From contig VHZZ01002191.1 of assembly GCA_009801015.1 (NCBI GenBank), positions 64,589-86,085 of the forward strand: DNA of 21,497 bases, read 5' to 3'. Below are positions 9,700 through 18,463 of this stretch, in pieces. The stretch comes from Silene noctiflora. Taxonomy: Eukaryota > Streptophyta > Magnoliopsida > Caryophyllales > Caryophyllaceae. Positions within the stretch are counted from its first letter, which is position 1. Every line of letters starts with the position of its first letter. A program made the translations under genes and the position numbers. The notes beneath the pieces are model-generated. The model did not search any database, had not been told where the DNA came from, and saw nothing but the letters and a program-made list of their open reading frames with translations.

Positions 9700-10460
9700 T
9701 CATGGCATAATCAGGATGGCTAAAACAACAGCAACGACAACTTCAACCGCAACAATGAAGAGACTTTTCAACGTCAAAATGGTAATGCAAATCAAAATTC
9801 GGCTGCTAAGTCTACTGCATCGGCAAGCACGGTACAGGGTGGAGGTCGGAAGAATAGCGACAAGTTGTTCATGTTGGACAAGCAGACTGTTGAGGATGAT
9901 GCACATGTCACTTGTAATTTTCTTATCAATAGCACACCTACTTTTGTTTTGTTTGATTGAGAAACTGCGCATTCTTTTGTATCTAAGGGTCATGCTAAGT
10001 ATATGCATCTGGGGGAGTATGAGTCTGTAAAGGATGAAGTTCTTAGACCATCAGGTGAGTTTTTATCTTATGGGAGGTTATATGAAGGGGTGTCTATGGT
10101 TGTTAGGCAACTCCACTTTCCAGTTGATTTGTTTGAGTTTCCTATGGATGGGTTCGAGGTCATATTCGGGATGGATTGGCTGGGAAAGTATAGTGCTACT
10201 ATAGATTTCCATCAGAATAAGGTGACTTTAAGAGGACCTAAGGGAGTTAATGTGTCTTACCGTGGGTTTGTGGTCAAACCCAAAGTAAAGATTATTGTAG
10301 CTGTCACTTGGAAGTCGTACCTGAGGAAGGGGTATCCTATGATCCTTTCCCATGTAAAGGATACTCGAATAGAGGAGCCATCATCATCATCAGAGATACC
10401 AGTGGTGGGTGAGTTTGAGGATTTCTTTCCAGATGAGTTACCAGGTTTACATCCGTAGGG
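9700..10460 (+). pseudogene. Aspartic protease region, Tekay-like
   Basis: Linker rich in asparagine, then about 9880-10260 wording of the pepsin-like retroviral protease: VTCNFLINSTPTFVLFD and HSFVSKGHAKY, then FDVIFGMDWL-type sequence (here EVIFGMDWLGKYSATIDF, about 10160-10215), and the linker DFFPDELPGL-type phrase before RT (about 10417-10455). In the intact family this cleaves the gag-pol polyprotein. Fossil, broken. Confidence 0.7.
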
Positions 10461-10524
10461 GGATATTAATTTCAGTGTAGAGCTGAAGTCAGCGACGTGA
10501 CCTATATCTAACGCCCCATACCGT

Positions 10525-11100
10525 ATGGGTCCCAAGGAGCTGGGAGAATTGAAGAAGCGGTTGAATGAATTACTAGAGAAGGGATACATTAGACCTAGTG
10601 TATCGCCTTGGGGTGCGCCAATTCTGTTTGTACTGAAGAAGGATGGCAGCTTGAGATTGTGCATCGATGACAGAGACTTGAACTATGTCACGGTGAAGAA
10701 CAGGTATCCTTTGTCGAGGATCGATGATCTTTTTTACCTGTTAAGTGGGGTCGGTGTGTTTTCGAAGTTTAATCTAAGCCCGGGGTACCATATGCTGAGG
10801 ATTCGCGATGAGGATATACCTAAGACTACTTTTTGATCCCGGTATGGTCACTATCAGTAGGTGGTGATACCATTTGGCTTGACTAATGCGCCAGAAGTGT
10901 TCATGGATTTGATGAATCGGGTTTTCAGACGGTTCTTGGATCGATTTGTGGTGGTGTTTATCGACGATATCTTAGTCTATTCTAAGACTAATGACGAACA
11001 TAAGGAGCATCTGAGGCTGGTGTTGCAAACCTTGCGCGCCAACTAGTTATTTGTTAAGTTATCCAAGTGTGAGTTCTGTTTAGAGAAAGTGGCTTTCCGG
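10525..11100 (+). pseudogene. Reverse transcriptase region, Tekay-like
   Basis: Successive RT motifs are visible: [35 protein letters not shown] (fingers), [15 protein letters not shown] (motif A region), [18 protein letters not shown] (motif B) and [12 protein letters not shown] (motif C, the catalytic box). These are standard for plant Ty3/gypsy RT, which copies element RNA into DNA. The next stretch (11040-11110) is the KCEF and VSKEEVAVDP-like connection. Broken. Confidence 0.85.
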
Positions 11101-11105
11101 GTCAT

Positions 11106-11880
11106 GTGATTTCCAAAGAAGAGGTAGCTGTGGATCCTAGAAAGATTGAGGCGGTGTCAAACTGGGAAGCACCGAAGAATGTTGCTGAAATTCGGAGTTT
11201 CTTGGGTTTGGCTGGGTACTACAGGATATTTGTGAAGGATTTCTCCAAGATAGCTAGGCCTTTGACAGCTTTGATGCGAAAGGAGAACAGATTTCGCTGG
11301 GATGAGAGTTGTGTGGCGGCGTTCCAAACTTTGAAGAAGCGTTTGCCTATAGCTGTTGTCTTAGCTTTGCCAGAGTGAAGTGAGAACTTTTAGGTATATA
11401 CTGATACTTCAAAGAATGGCCTGGGTTGTGTTTTGATTGAGAATGAGAAGATCATTGCCTATGCTTCGAGGCAATTAAAGTCCTATGAGGAGAACTACCC
11501 TACTCACGATTTGGAGTTGGGTGCAGTTGTGTTTGCTCTGAAGATTTGGAGGTATTATCTACCTGGGGCAACCTTTAAGGTGTTTTCAGATCATAAGAGT
11601 TTGAAGTACATCTATACCAAAGAAGGAGCTGAATATGCGTCAGAGGAGGTGGATGGAGCTTATAGGTGACTATGACATGGAGATTATCTACCATGAAGGG
11701 AAGGTTAATGTTGTTGCTGACACGTTGAGTAGGAAGAGTGTGCGTTCCTTATGCACTACCTTGTCACTAATGAAGCTAAAAGATGAGGTGACTAAGATGG
11801 GGATCCATATGATTCGGAAAGGGGATGTTATTGGGGATTTGACAATTGAACCTGAACTCTATGATGAGATTTAGAAAAAG
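11106..11880 (+). pseudogene. RT thumb and RNase H region, Tekay-like
   Basis: Starts with the RT C-terminal part (IRSFLGLAGYYRIFVKDFS, then RPLTALMRKE), followed by RNase H wording: [10 protein letters not shown]-like near 11400, [34 protein letters not shown] and [12 protein letters not shown], then YDMEIIYHEGKVNVVADTLS. RNase H removes the RNA strand during reverse transcription. The region ends with the linker before integrase, cut by solo LTR G. Broken. Confidence 0.85.
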
Positions 11881-11893
11881 TAAGCCTGTGATC

Positions 11894-11898
11894 CTAAG
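11894..11898. repeat. Target-site duplication, left copy (CTAAG)
   Basis: CTAAG directly before the TGTAATACCCC start of solo LTR G; an identical copy is at 14316-14320. Confidence 0.9.
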
Positions 11899-12236
11899 TG
11901 TAATACCCCGTATTTTTAAGCTTGATCAGTGGTTAGTCAATGGTAATTTGATAAACGTACTTTATAAAGTAATGTTATGTTATAAACTATAGTTATTTTC
12001 TAAACTATATTTCTTTTATATTTCTTTTATACTTCTTTAATTTTATATTTTACTCGTGAGACGGAATAATATAATAATAGTAATTATATTAATAATAGTA
12101 ATACTAGTAGTATGCCATAGTAATAATAGTAATAGTGATAACAGTATTATATGATAATCTTATTCATAATAGGAATAGTAATATAATAATATTTGGTAAG
12201 TTTCCTATTCCTTTCCTAATTGTTAACATAGACTAC

Positions 12237-12243
12237 TATATAA
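12237..12243 (+). promoter_or_regulatory. TATA box of LTR G
   Basis: TATATAA in the context CTATATAAGCA, 58 bp upstream of the AG repeat. Transcription would be expected to begin near 12270. Confidence 0.6.
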
Positions 12244-12297
12244 GCAATTCTAACCTAACAATAAATCCCTATTCCACATAAAAACTCATAATATCAC

Positions 12298-12300
<3 letters not shown>

Positions 12301-12350
<50 letters not shown>

Positions 12351-12351
12351 G
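12301..12351. repeat. (AG)20 microsatellite followed by G11
   Basis: Uninterrupted AG dinucleotides at 12301-12340 run straight into eleven G at 12341-12351. It sits just after the expected transcription start of LTR G, where plant promoters often carry GA repeats. Length is likely variable between copies. Confidence 0.95.
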
Positions 12352-13532
12352 AGAATTGGAAGGGAAAAAGGAATTGGGAATCAATTTGGGGATTTTGCAT
12401 CTACTTCCATTAGATTGAATCTTTTATTTTGTAAGTTCATCTTTAATCTTTCAAAGAATTAGTATTTAATCTTTATAAACATGTTCTAAGTTTTAGTTCA
12501 TCACCTAATCATGTCTAGATTAAATATAATCATCTATAGTTAAATTTGTGACGATTTTATTAAACAATAAAGTTACAGCAATTCAGTAAATCTTTAGATT
12601 GTCTAAAACGAATTATCAGACCTTTTTAAATTTGTTATCTTCGAAAACATAAATAATAAACTTAGGTTATTTTCAAGTCTAGTTTATGCCAGTAAAATTT
12701 CGTAGCAATAGGCTTTATATATTTTTCAGAATAAATTCGTTATAAACATGTCGACTGAGAATCCGCGAATACACTACTAGTCTAAAGTTTATTTCGTAAA
12801 CCTAATCTTTAAATTTTTATTTAGGTGGGTCTTTTGCATACATTAACTTTTAAGAGTCTAGATAATTCTAGGCTTTGGAATTTCTCAAAAATCATATGGT
12901 AAACTTGTTTTATGAACCGATAATTTTTATGCGACGGAATTCGTCAGTATTTATAAATCTTTCAAGAAAACCTTAATAAATCTGGAATTTGAGGAAAGTC
13001 TATTTCACAAGAACAGTAGATATGTGTCTTAGGGTTCCAACCCCACTGGTCTTGCATCGTTCGGATATTTATTGAATTAATTATGAGATTTATAGTGAGA
13101 CTGAACTATGCTGTAAAACGGTAGAATTAGAGATTTAGCTTTGAAGTTTTCAAAAGGATTAGGACGTGATGTGCATAGGATAAGTGCATGATTAGTTGGT
13201 TGGTTATGTACGTAGTAATTGTACATAATTATGATATGTAGGTTATGGATTTGTAAAGGATCGATTTGATTGCTTGTAAGACTCGTGTGACTCGAAGATT
13301 TGCTGTCAAGTAGGATAACAATTCTACTAGACTGCCTTTATTGTATTTTATCATTCATATGTGCTTTGTGAATATTCGGTTAATTGTCTTAGTTGGTTTA
13401 TTGTGTGGTTTCTATATCCTGGATTATGAACTTTGGCTGGTTTATTATTGTGATTGGTTAATGGTTTAGTATTATCATGGTTGCATTTATTGGCATGGAA
13501 TATGCATTGGTAGACAGGTTTATCCTGGGCAG

Positions 13533-13758
13533 ACATCCTGGTAAGAGCCTTCGGGTGATGTATTATAAACTTACTGGCAGACTGTAAGAGCCTTCGGGTG
13601 ATGTATTATAAACTTAATGGCAGACGTCATGGTAAGAGCCTTCGGCTGACGTATTTTATATTCAGGTTTATCCTATGGCATACGTCTTTAAAAAGCCTTC
13701 GTGGTGATGTATTTGAAACTTACTTGAAGACACCGTTTATATACCTTCGTGGTGGTGT
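13533..13758 (+). repeat. Five-unit covarying hairpin array in LTR G
   Basis: Units at 13533-13561, 13624-13652, 13682-13710 and 13730-13758 are each 29 bp and have the plan: 5-bp arm, 8-9 nt bulge, 3-bp inner arm, TTCG or TTCGT loop, inner arm, outer arm. Outer arms are ACATC/GATGT, ACGTC/GACGT, ACGTC/GATGT (one G-T wobble) and ACACC/GGTGT. Inner arms are GCC/GGT in the first and third of these and ACC/GGT in the fourth; the second has GCC/GCT. A fifth unit at about 13579-13604 keeps the loop and right arm but lacks a matching left arm. Spacers contain TATTATAAACTTA-like sequence. The array would be in the transcribed part of the LTR. Confidence 0.8.
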
Positions 13759-13801
13759 AAGGCCCCAGGCTGGTTCTGCAGACTTGTCTTTGGTGTGTCT
13801 A

Positions 13802-13933
13802 CTCAACTTAAGGTTGAGGGTTGGGTCATGAGCTCAGTGGCATTGGCATTGACATTTGCATATCATATCTCGCATGTTCATGTTATGTATTTACTTGTCT
13901 TGTGATTGTTATTCTACTCAACCTTGTGGTTGA
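13802..13933 (+). other. Two CTCAAC/GTTGAG hairpins in LTR G
   Basis: CTCAAC-TTAAG-GTTGAG at 13802-13818 and TCAAC-CTTGTG-GTTGA at 13918-13933 share arms but differ in the loop. They follow the 29-bp hairpin array in the same presumed transcript. Confidence 0.55.
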
Positions 13934-14315
13934 CAGTGTATTCGTGAACACCTGTGATGAACCAATTATTGGGGAGAAGATTGACTGACAGGTATTTGAG
14001 TTAGCTGACTTGGGAGCTCATGGGGATTGCGTGGGGATTTTGGCCAGTGTACCAAGAAGTCTAGATCACATTGATCCAGACAGTTGTTTTTAGTATTCAG
14101 TTTATTTAATTCCGCTACGAGTTGTAAATACTTATTATTTCAGTTGAATCAGTTTGGTTAAATTGTACTAAGACTTTTATTCGCTAAATTTTAATATAAA
14201 GTACTTTGGTTTGTTTTACTTTGTTATTCACTACCTCGAAAACTCCAAGATGGTAACAGCTCTATTTATTTGAGAATGTCTTGCTAAAGGCTCTTAAATA
14301 AGTGGGGGTGTTACA

Positions 14316-14320
14316 CTAAG
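14316..14320. repeat. Target-site duplication, right copy (CTAAG)
   Basis: Identical to 11894-11898; pol sequence continues directly after it. Confidence 0.9.
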
Positions 14321-15499
14321 ATTCAGGATTGCAAAGCTGGGGTGGAAAAGGGAATAGTTTCGAGGTTCTCTATTCATACAGATGGAAGTGTTTGGTTCGA
14401 TGGGAGGTGGTGTGTGCCTAATGATATGCAATTGTGGAAGATGATTACGACAGAGGCTCATTGTACTCCATATTCAGCGCATCTGGGAGGTGACAAACTC
14501 TATAAAGACCTTAAGAACATGTTTTGGTGGCCTGGAATGAAAAGGGAGACAGCTAAGTTCGTGGCTAGATGTTTGACTTGCCAATGGGTCAGGGGGAACA
14601 GCGAAGTTCGCAAGGTAAGATTCAGTCTCTTGAGGTACCTTAGTGGAAATGAGAGTCTATTTCTATGGACTTTATTGTGGGGTTACCGAGGATTCATCAA
14701 GGTAACAACATGATTTGGGTAATAGTGGATCGACTGATAAAGTCAACTCATTTTATTCCTATGAAAGATTACATGGAGTAAGATGCAGTTGGCTAGGGGG
14801 TACATGAAGAATGTGGTGAGATTGCATGAGGTACTGAAAGACATTGTATCGGATAGGGATGCGAGGTTCATTTCCAGGTTTTGGCAAGAGTTGTAGCAAT
14901 TGATGAGAACTACCTTAAAGATAAGTACGGCATTTCATCCTGCGATAAATAGACAAACTGAGAGGACCATCAAGATTTTAGAGGATATGTTGAGGGCTTG
15001 TGTGATTGAGTTTGGTGGCAATTGGGAAGACAGGCTGGATTTGGTTGAGTTCTCATACAACAAAAGCTTTTATACGAGTATTGGGATTGCACCATTTGAG
15101 GCTTTATATGGGAGAAGGTGTCAGAGTCCTATATGTTGGAATGATAGTGCAGAGGTTGTGGTGTTAGGACCAAAAATGGAGCAGGATATGAATGAGCAGG
15201 TGCGGTTGATCAGACAGAAGATGAAAGCAGCTCAGAATCGGCAGAAAACCTATACCGATTTGCATCGCCGCGACATCGAATTTCAGGTGGGTGATAAGGT
15301 CCTTTTGAAAGTGACACATATGCGTGGAGTGATGTGATTTAGCAAGAGGGGGAAGTTGAGTCTAAAGTTTATAAGACCCTATGAGATTTTGGATCAGATT
15401 GGTGATGTGGCTTATCCATTGGCTTTGCCACCAACTTTAGACCGAGTACATAATGTTTTTCATGTGTCTCAACTCCGGAAGTATGTGAGTGACCCATCT
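14321..15499 (+). pseudogene. Integrase region, Tekay-like
   Basis: The N-terminal zinc-binding wording is visible (HCTPYSAHLGGDKLYKDL, then FWWPGMKRE and CLTCQ, about 14459-14583). The catalytic core follows (MDFI-like start near 14660, WVIVDRLTKSTHF-like near 14715, then TERTIKILEDMLRACV and LVEFSYNKSFYTSIG near 14955-15085). Next is FQVGDKVLLKV and a GPY/F-like module (LSLKFIRPYEILDQIG, RVHNVFHVSQLRKY) to about 15490. In the intact family the enzyme inserts element cDNA into the genome. This copy is broken. Confidence 0.85.
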
Positions 15500-15718
15500 N
15501 ATGTACTAGAAGTTGAGAACATCNAGTTGGATGAGNCTTTGACTTATGTGNNAGTGCCAAAANAGATCTTGGATCGCAAGGTGCGCAAGACAAGGAATGG
15601 TGAGACGGTGTAGCTAAAGGTGTTGTGGACCAGTCACAATGTCGAGGAACCAACATGGGAACCGGAAGAGGCAATGAAGGAACTTTTTGATCAGTTATGT
15701 TTCGTTACGAGGTCGTAA
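15500..15718 (+). pseudogene. Integrase C-terminal chromodomain
   Basis: ILDRKVRKTRNGETV, KVLWTSHNVEEPTWEPEEAM and the end KELFDQL match the chromodomain tail of plant chromoviruses, which is thought to steer integration toward particular chromatin. It defines the element as a chromovirus and separates it from Tat/Athila. Six ambiguous bases lie in 15500-15563. Confidence 0.8.
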
Positions 15719-15956
15719 CGTTGTTCTTTGAAGGAGGTAGGAGGTGATCGCGTATGTTTTTAGTCAATTTTGGTCAGTTTTGTGTATTGCTTCGGGCTGT
15801 TTGATCATGGTTTGAGTATAGTTTGGTTACACTTTGGTATGTTTTCGGGTTGTTGAGTAGTAGTATGGCTTAAATGGTTGTTTTTACAGGTATGGGTTTG
15901 AACATTGGGAGCGAAGTTCGTTTTTATGGGGGGGGGGGGGGGGGGGGGGGGAAGAC
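15719..15956 (+). mobile_element. 3' untranslated tail with G24 polypurine tract
   Basis: Non-coding tail between the chromodomain and LTR C. GCGAAGTTCGTTTTTATG (15911-15928) matches the phrase before LTRs B and D. An unbroken run of 24 G (15928-15951) occupies the polypurine-tract position, where plus-strand DNA synthesis is primed, and is followed by AAGAC and the LTR start. Confidence 0.75.
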
Positions 15957-15986
15957 TGTAATACATCAGTTTTCTTGTGTTAGGTT

Positions 15987-16069
15987 ACTCGGCCGAGTAC
16001 CCGTACTCTGCCAAGTAGGTGGTGTGGTGGTTTTTTTCAGGCTTCTGACTTGTGAGTACTCGATCGAGT
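15987..16069. repeat. ACTCG-NN-CGAGT dyads in LTR C U3
   Basis: ACTCGGCCGAGT at 15987-15998 and ACTCGATCGAGT at 16058-16069, both perfect 12-bp palindromes with different centres. Decayed half-copies lie between and after them. Confidence 0.7.
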
Positions 16070-16616
16070 GTAGCGTACTCGGTTTGACTAAGATAATTCG
16101 GGAAGCATATAACTAAGGTTTTATCGACTTAATCATTTTACAATTATTCCTAAAGCCCTTTTTCACAAAGTTGGTAACGGCCTTGACTGCTTCTCTTGTT
16201 CTTTTAATCAATCCAAGGCTAGGGTTCATCGGTTTTGGGGGTTTTCGCATCTTAGCACTTTTTAATCATTGGGTAAGTCTTCTACCTTAGTAATTTGTCT
16301 TCAGTTAACGTTAGGCAAACCCTAATAGGGGTATTCGGGGGTTTTAAGGTGTTTATCATATTGTATGTTGTGGTATTGATTGAATGATATCATAATAGGT
16401 GAGGACTTCGTAGATGAGGCATTCTAGCTTGCTTTCTTGTGTTGTTGCTTGGATTTTTGATCAGGTAGGGTTTCCCTACTCAGTTGGTTGCGTAAATGGT
16501 ATAAGATGTGACTGTGACGGTTTACTGTTGTTATTATTATTATTGAGATTATTTTGTTTGGTTTGTGGATGCTGTTGTGGAGCCATTTTGGGGAGATGGT
16601 TCCAACCCCATGTTCG

Positions 16617-16658
16617 CCCCTTGTAGCTCCCGTCACAAGGGGGATGTGCACATTAATG
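16617..16658 (+). other. Conserved LTR hairpin plus GCACATTAATG block (LTR C)
   Basis: CCCCTTGT (16617-16624) and ACAAGGGG (16635-16642) form a perfect 8-bp stem over 10 nt, followed by GATGTGCACATTAATG ending at 16658. Compared with LTR A, one stem pair is C-G instead of T-A. Confidence 0.65.
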
Positions 16659-16757
16659 ATCTGGTTTTGTTCGTTGTGATGAGCGGGGATTTCCTGGTAC
16701 GGTTGTGGTCCCCACTGGCGTTGTGGATTACCTGTTGTGATGGGTAATTTGGCAGGG

Positions 16758-16777
16758 CTACACACCTTGGTGTGTAG
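16758..16777. other. 20-bp near-perfect palindrome in LTR C
   Basis: CTACACACC and GGTGTGTAG flank a TT centre. LTR D has a partly decayed version near 19142-19161, with the right arm intact. Confidence 0.6.
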
Positions 16778-17252
16778 TCGGTTACTGGTTATTAAGGAGT
16801 TTGGAAGATATTTACTATAGTTTGGATTGGATTGTGTATTGTCTTATATTTCTTTGATTGTTATATTCCTTGTGCAGTTGACTGGCCCCGTTATTGTTTT
16901 CAAAACTGTTGTGATCCATTCGGGGATGGTGAGCAGTTGCTTTAGCAGGTATTGGATATGGATGTAGCTCGCGGGATATGGACGGGGTAGAGTAGTCATC
17001 ACATGTTCTTTAGATATCTTCCGCTGTCATTTAATACTTTAGAGTTTTCCACTTATTATACTTTACTTTATTTTGAGTTGTAACTGTTTTGGTTGAATTT
17101 TCAGTTGTATTTTGATTAAACAACTTTACATTTTAAATACATGTTCTGTTATGATCCATTTGATATATTTTTCCCCGGGCAACCGAGATGGTAGCACTTC
17201 TATATGCTAAGGTGGTCCTTGATAAGGCACTTTGGTGTATGGGGGTGTTAGA

Positions 17253-18095
17253 CCACCAGTACTACATCAGTCATATCATCCTAGCACACAGGACTGCTAC
17301 ACTTCTTCCCATACAACGCTTTAAACGGTTTCATCCCGATGCTAGCATGATAACTATTATTATAAGAGAACTTTATCAAGTCCAACCTCTTCTCCCATGA
17401 TCTACTAAATTCCATCACACAAGCCCATAACATATCCACCAAGATCTGAATTGTTCATAGTAAGGCCAGAAGCCTAAGAAAAAGAGGAGAAGGCTCTCAT
17501 GAGTAGCATGACTGAAGTACCATGCCCTTTACAAAACATTAACAGGTTATCTGCAAACATAAGATGGGTGAGCTTGAGGTGTTTGCATAATTGATGGTAA
17601 TGGAATGGCCACCTGTGAGTAACAAATTTGATGATCCTAGTTAAATACTCCATACAAATAGTAAATATCAGTGGAAAAATTAGGTCCCCTTGCCTAAAAC
17701 CCCTTTTGTCCAAATTCAGCAACTTCTTTCTTCATACCAGGTCACCAAAATGTCTTCTTTAAATCCTTATACTGTTTGTCTCCACCTGGATGTACAGAAT
17801 ATGGTGTATTATGGGCTTATGTCTATACTTCTCTTTTCAGCTCCTCATTATCTGGCACACACTAACTCCCATCAAACCGTAGGCTCCCATCGACATGTAT
17901 AGAGAACCATGAAGGCTCCCCTCTTTCCATGGCCCTCTTCCACGCTTCCATTCTCGAGTCCATCATCTGCTTTTCCTAAATTTCAGCATATAACTCGGGC
18001 TTAATTGTCAAGTCACTCATTGTATCTCCCTTCCTGGTCACAAATATTCCCATCTTATTCACTTCATCTGTAACATTTCATTTTTGTAGTCGTTC
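17253..18095 (-). mobile_element. Antisense gypsy pol fragment (E)
   Basis: Read on the minus strand from 18095 down, the wording follows that of the Tekay-like body: DEVNKMGIFVTRKGD and DLTIKPELYAEI (RNase H-integrase linker), then TPYSVHPGGDKQYKDLKK (integrase zinc region) to about 17715. After a LINE insert, [15 protein letters not shown] and the end of the integrase core (17253-17447) follow. Element E is a broken fragment with no LTRs in view. It lies between LTR C and the 3' tail of LTR D, in opposite orientation to both. Confidence 0.75.
17448..17712 (-). mobile_element. Internal LINE (L1-type) RT fragment
   Basis: The minus strand encodes GFRQGDLIFPLIFTICMEYL, then LKLTHLMFADNLLMFCKG and MLLMRAFSSFS. 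These are RT motifs of plant L1 LINEs: the GxRQGDPLSPxLF motif and the catalytic FADD box. Here the box reads FADN, so the second catalytic aspartate is lost. ASGLTMNN-like sequence continues to about 17448 beyond an in-frame stop. Only about 265 bp of the RT core is present, with neither LINE 5' part nor 3' end or poly(A), so this is not an ordinary LINE insertion. It sits inside antisense gypsy fragment E. Confidence 0.8.
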
Positions 18096-18313
18096 TCGCT
18101 TGAGGGATTATATTGGTGGAATTAGATAAGGCAATTCTTTATGGTTGATGCTATGTTGTGAGCTACGTTGTTGAGGTAGGCATTGTTGGTTGAGTTAGTG
18201 TCGAGGATGGAGGATGAGAGTCGAGTGGTGTTCGATAGTGGAGTGGTAGGTGTGCATGTTTTGCAGGTATGATTGTGAACTTCGAGGACGAAGTTCGTTT
18301 TCAAGGTGGGAGG
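18096..18313 (+). mobile_element. 3' tail and polypurine tract before LTR D
   Basis: Non-coding. It ends with GGACGAAGTTCGTTTTCAAGG and the purine-rich GTGGGAGG directly before TGTAATACCC. The tail resembles those before LTRs B and C. Its pol body is not present upstream; antisense fragment E lies there instead. Confidence 0.6.
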
Positions 18314-18463
18314 TGTAATACCCACCCTATTAGGAGACCTGTTAACTGACGATAGGTACCTTTTACCATGTTAGACCCGTTAATAAGGACGGTTTTGGAG
18401 TTACTTTGTGTTTTGGACAAGGAACTCGACCTAGCAAGGGCCACTTGGCCGAGTGCGTATGAC

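Larger units (their letters stand above)
11899..14315 (+). mobile_element. Solo LTR G inserted in pol
   Basis: 2417 bp running from TGTAATACCCCG to GGGGGTGTTACA, flanked by perfect CTAAG duplications, with pol sequence resuming at once on the right side. It has no internal region, so it is a solo LTR left by LTR-LTR recombination. Plus orientation is supported by a TATA box at 12237-12243, the TGTAATAC start and an AGATGGTA motif 60 bp from the end, as in LTRs B-D. It lacks the ACTCG dyads and is longer, so it belongs to a different but related gypsy family. The R-U5 part holds a five-unit hairpin array (13533-13758) and two further hairpins. The exact duplication suggests it is younger than its host element. 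Confidence 0.92.
8697..15718 (+). mobile_element. Broken Tekay/Del-like Ty3-gypsy gag-pol body
   Basis: Domain order gag, protease, RT, RNase H, integrase, chromodomain is that of a chromovirus. The C-terminal chromodomain wording (ILDRKVRK, NVEEPTWEPEEAM) is closest to my memory of the Tekay/Del clade. The body is a fossil with on the order of ten or more disruptions and a 2.4-kb solo LTR inserted between the RNase H and integrase regions. It is followed by a 3' tail, a G-rich polypurine tract and LTR C. The 5' LTR that should match LTR C is not present; LTR B stands there instead. Confidence 0.8.
15957..17252 (+). mobile_element. LTR C, Tekay-like gypsy LTR
   Basis: 1296 bp from TGTAATACATC to GGGGTGTTAGA. 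It follows a polypurine tract, so it is the 3' LTR of the gag-pol body. It matches LTR D in length (1297 bp), in layout and in a block of clear similarity (about 16575-16800 with 18955-19185, around four bases in five by eye), while its U3 differs. It contains dyads (15987-16069), a perfect 8-bp-arm hairpin (16617-16642) and GAGATGGTA 59 bp from its end. The neighbouring sequence at 17253 is antisense gypsy DNA with no primer site. Confidence 0.75.

Noticed and set aside
9368-10008. Minus-strand open frames across gag and protease
   Set aside because: Shadows of the plus-strand gag-pol remnant, with no recognisable motif.
10257-10664. Minus-strand 135-residue frame
   Set aside because: Antisense of the protease-RT region, where the plus strand has clear pol motifs.
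13528-13763. Repeat array resembling a CRISPR
   Set aside because: Units are degenerate, spacers are similar to one another, and the context is a plant LTR. It is a tandem repeat with hairpins.
6347-17252. LTR B and LTR C as the pair of one simple element around the gag-pol body
   Set aside because: They differ in length (1704 and 1296 bp) and in U3 sequence. B matches A instead, and C matches D.
17188-17400. Plus-strand 70-residue frame
   Set aside because: Spans the end of LTR C and antisense integrase; the minus strand carries the recognisable wording.
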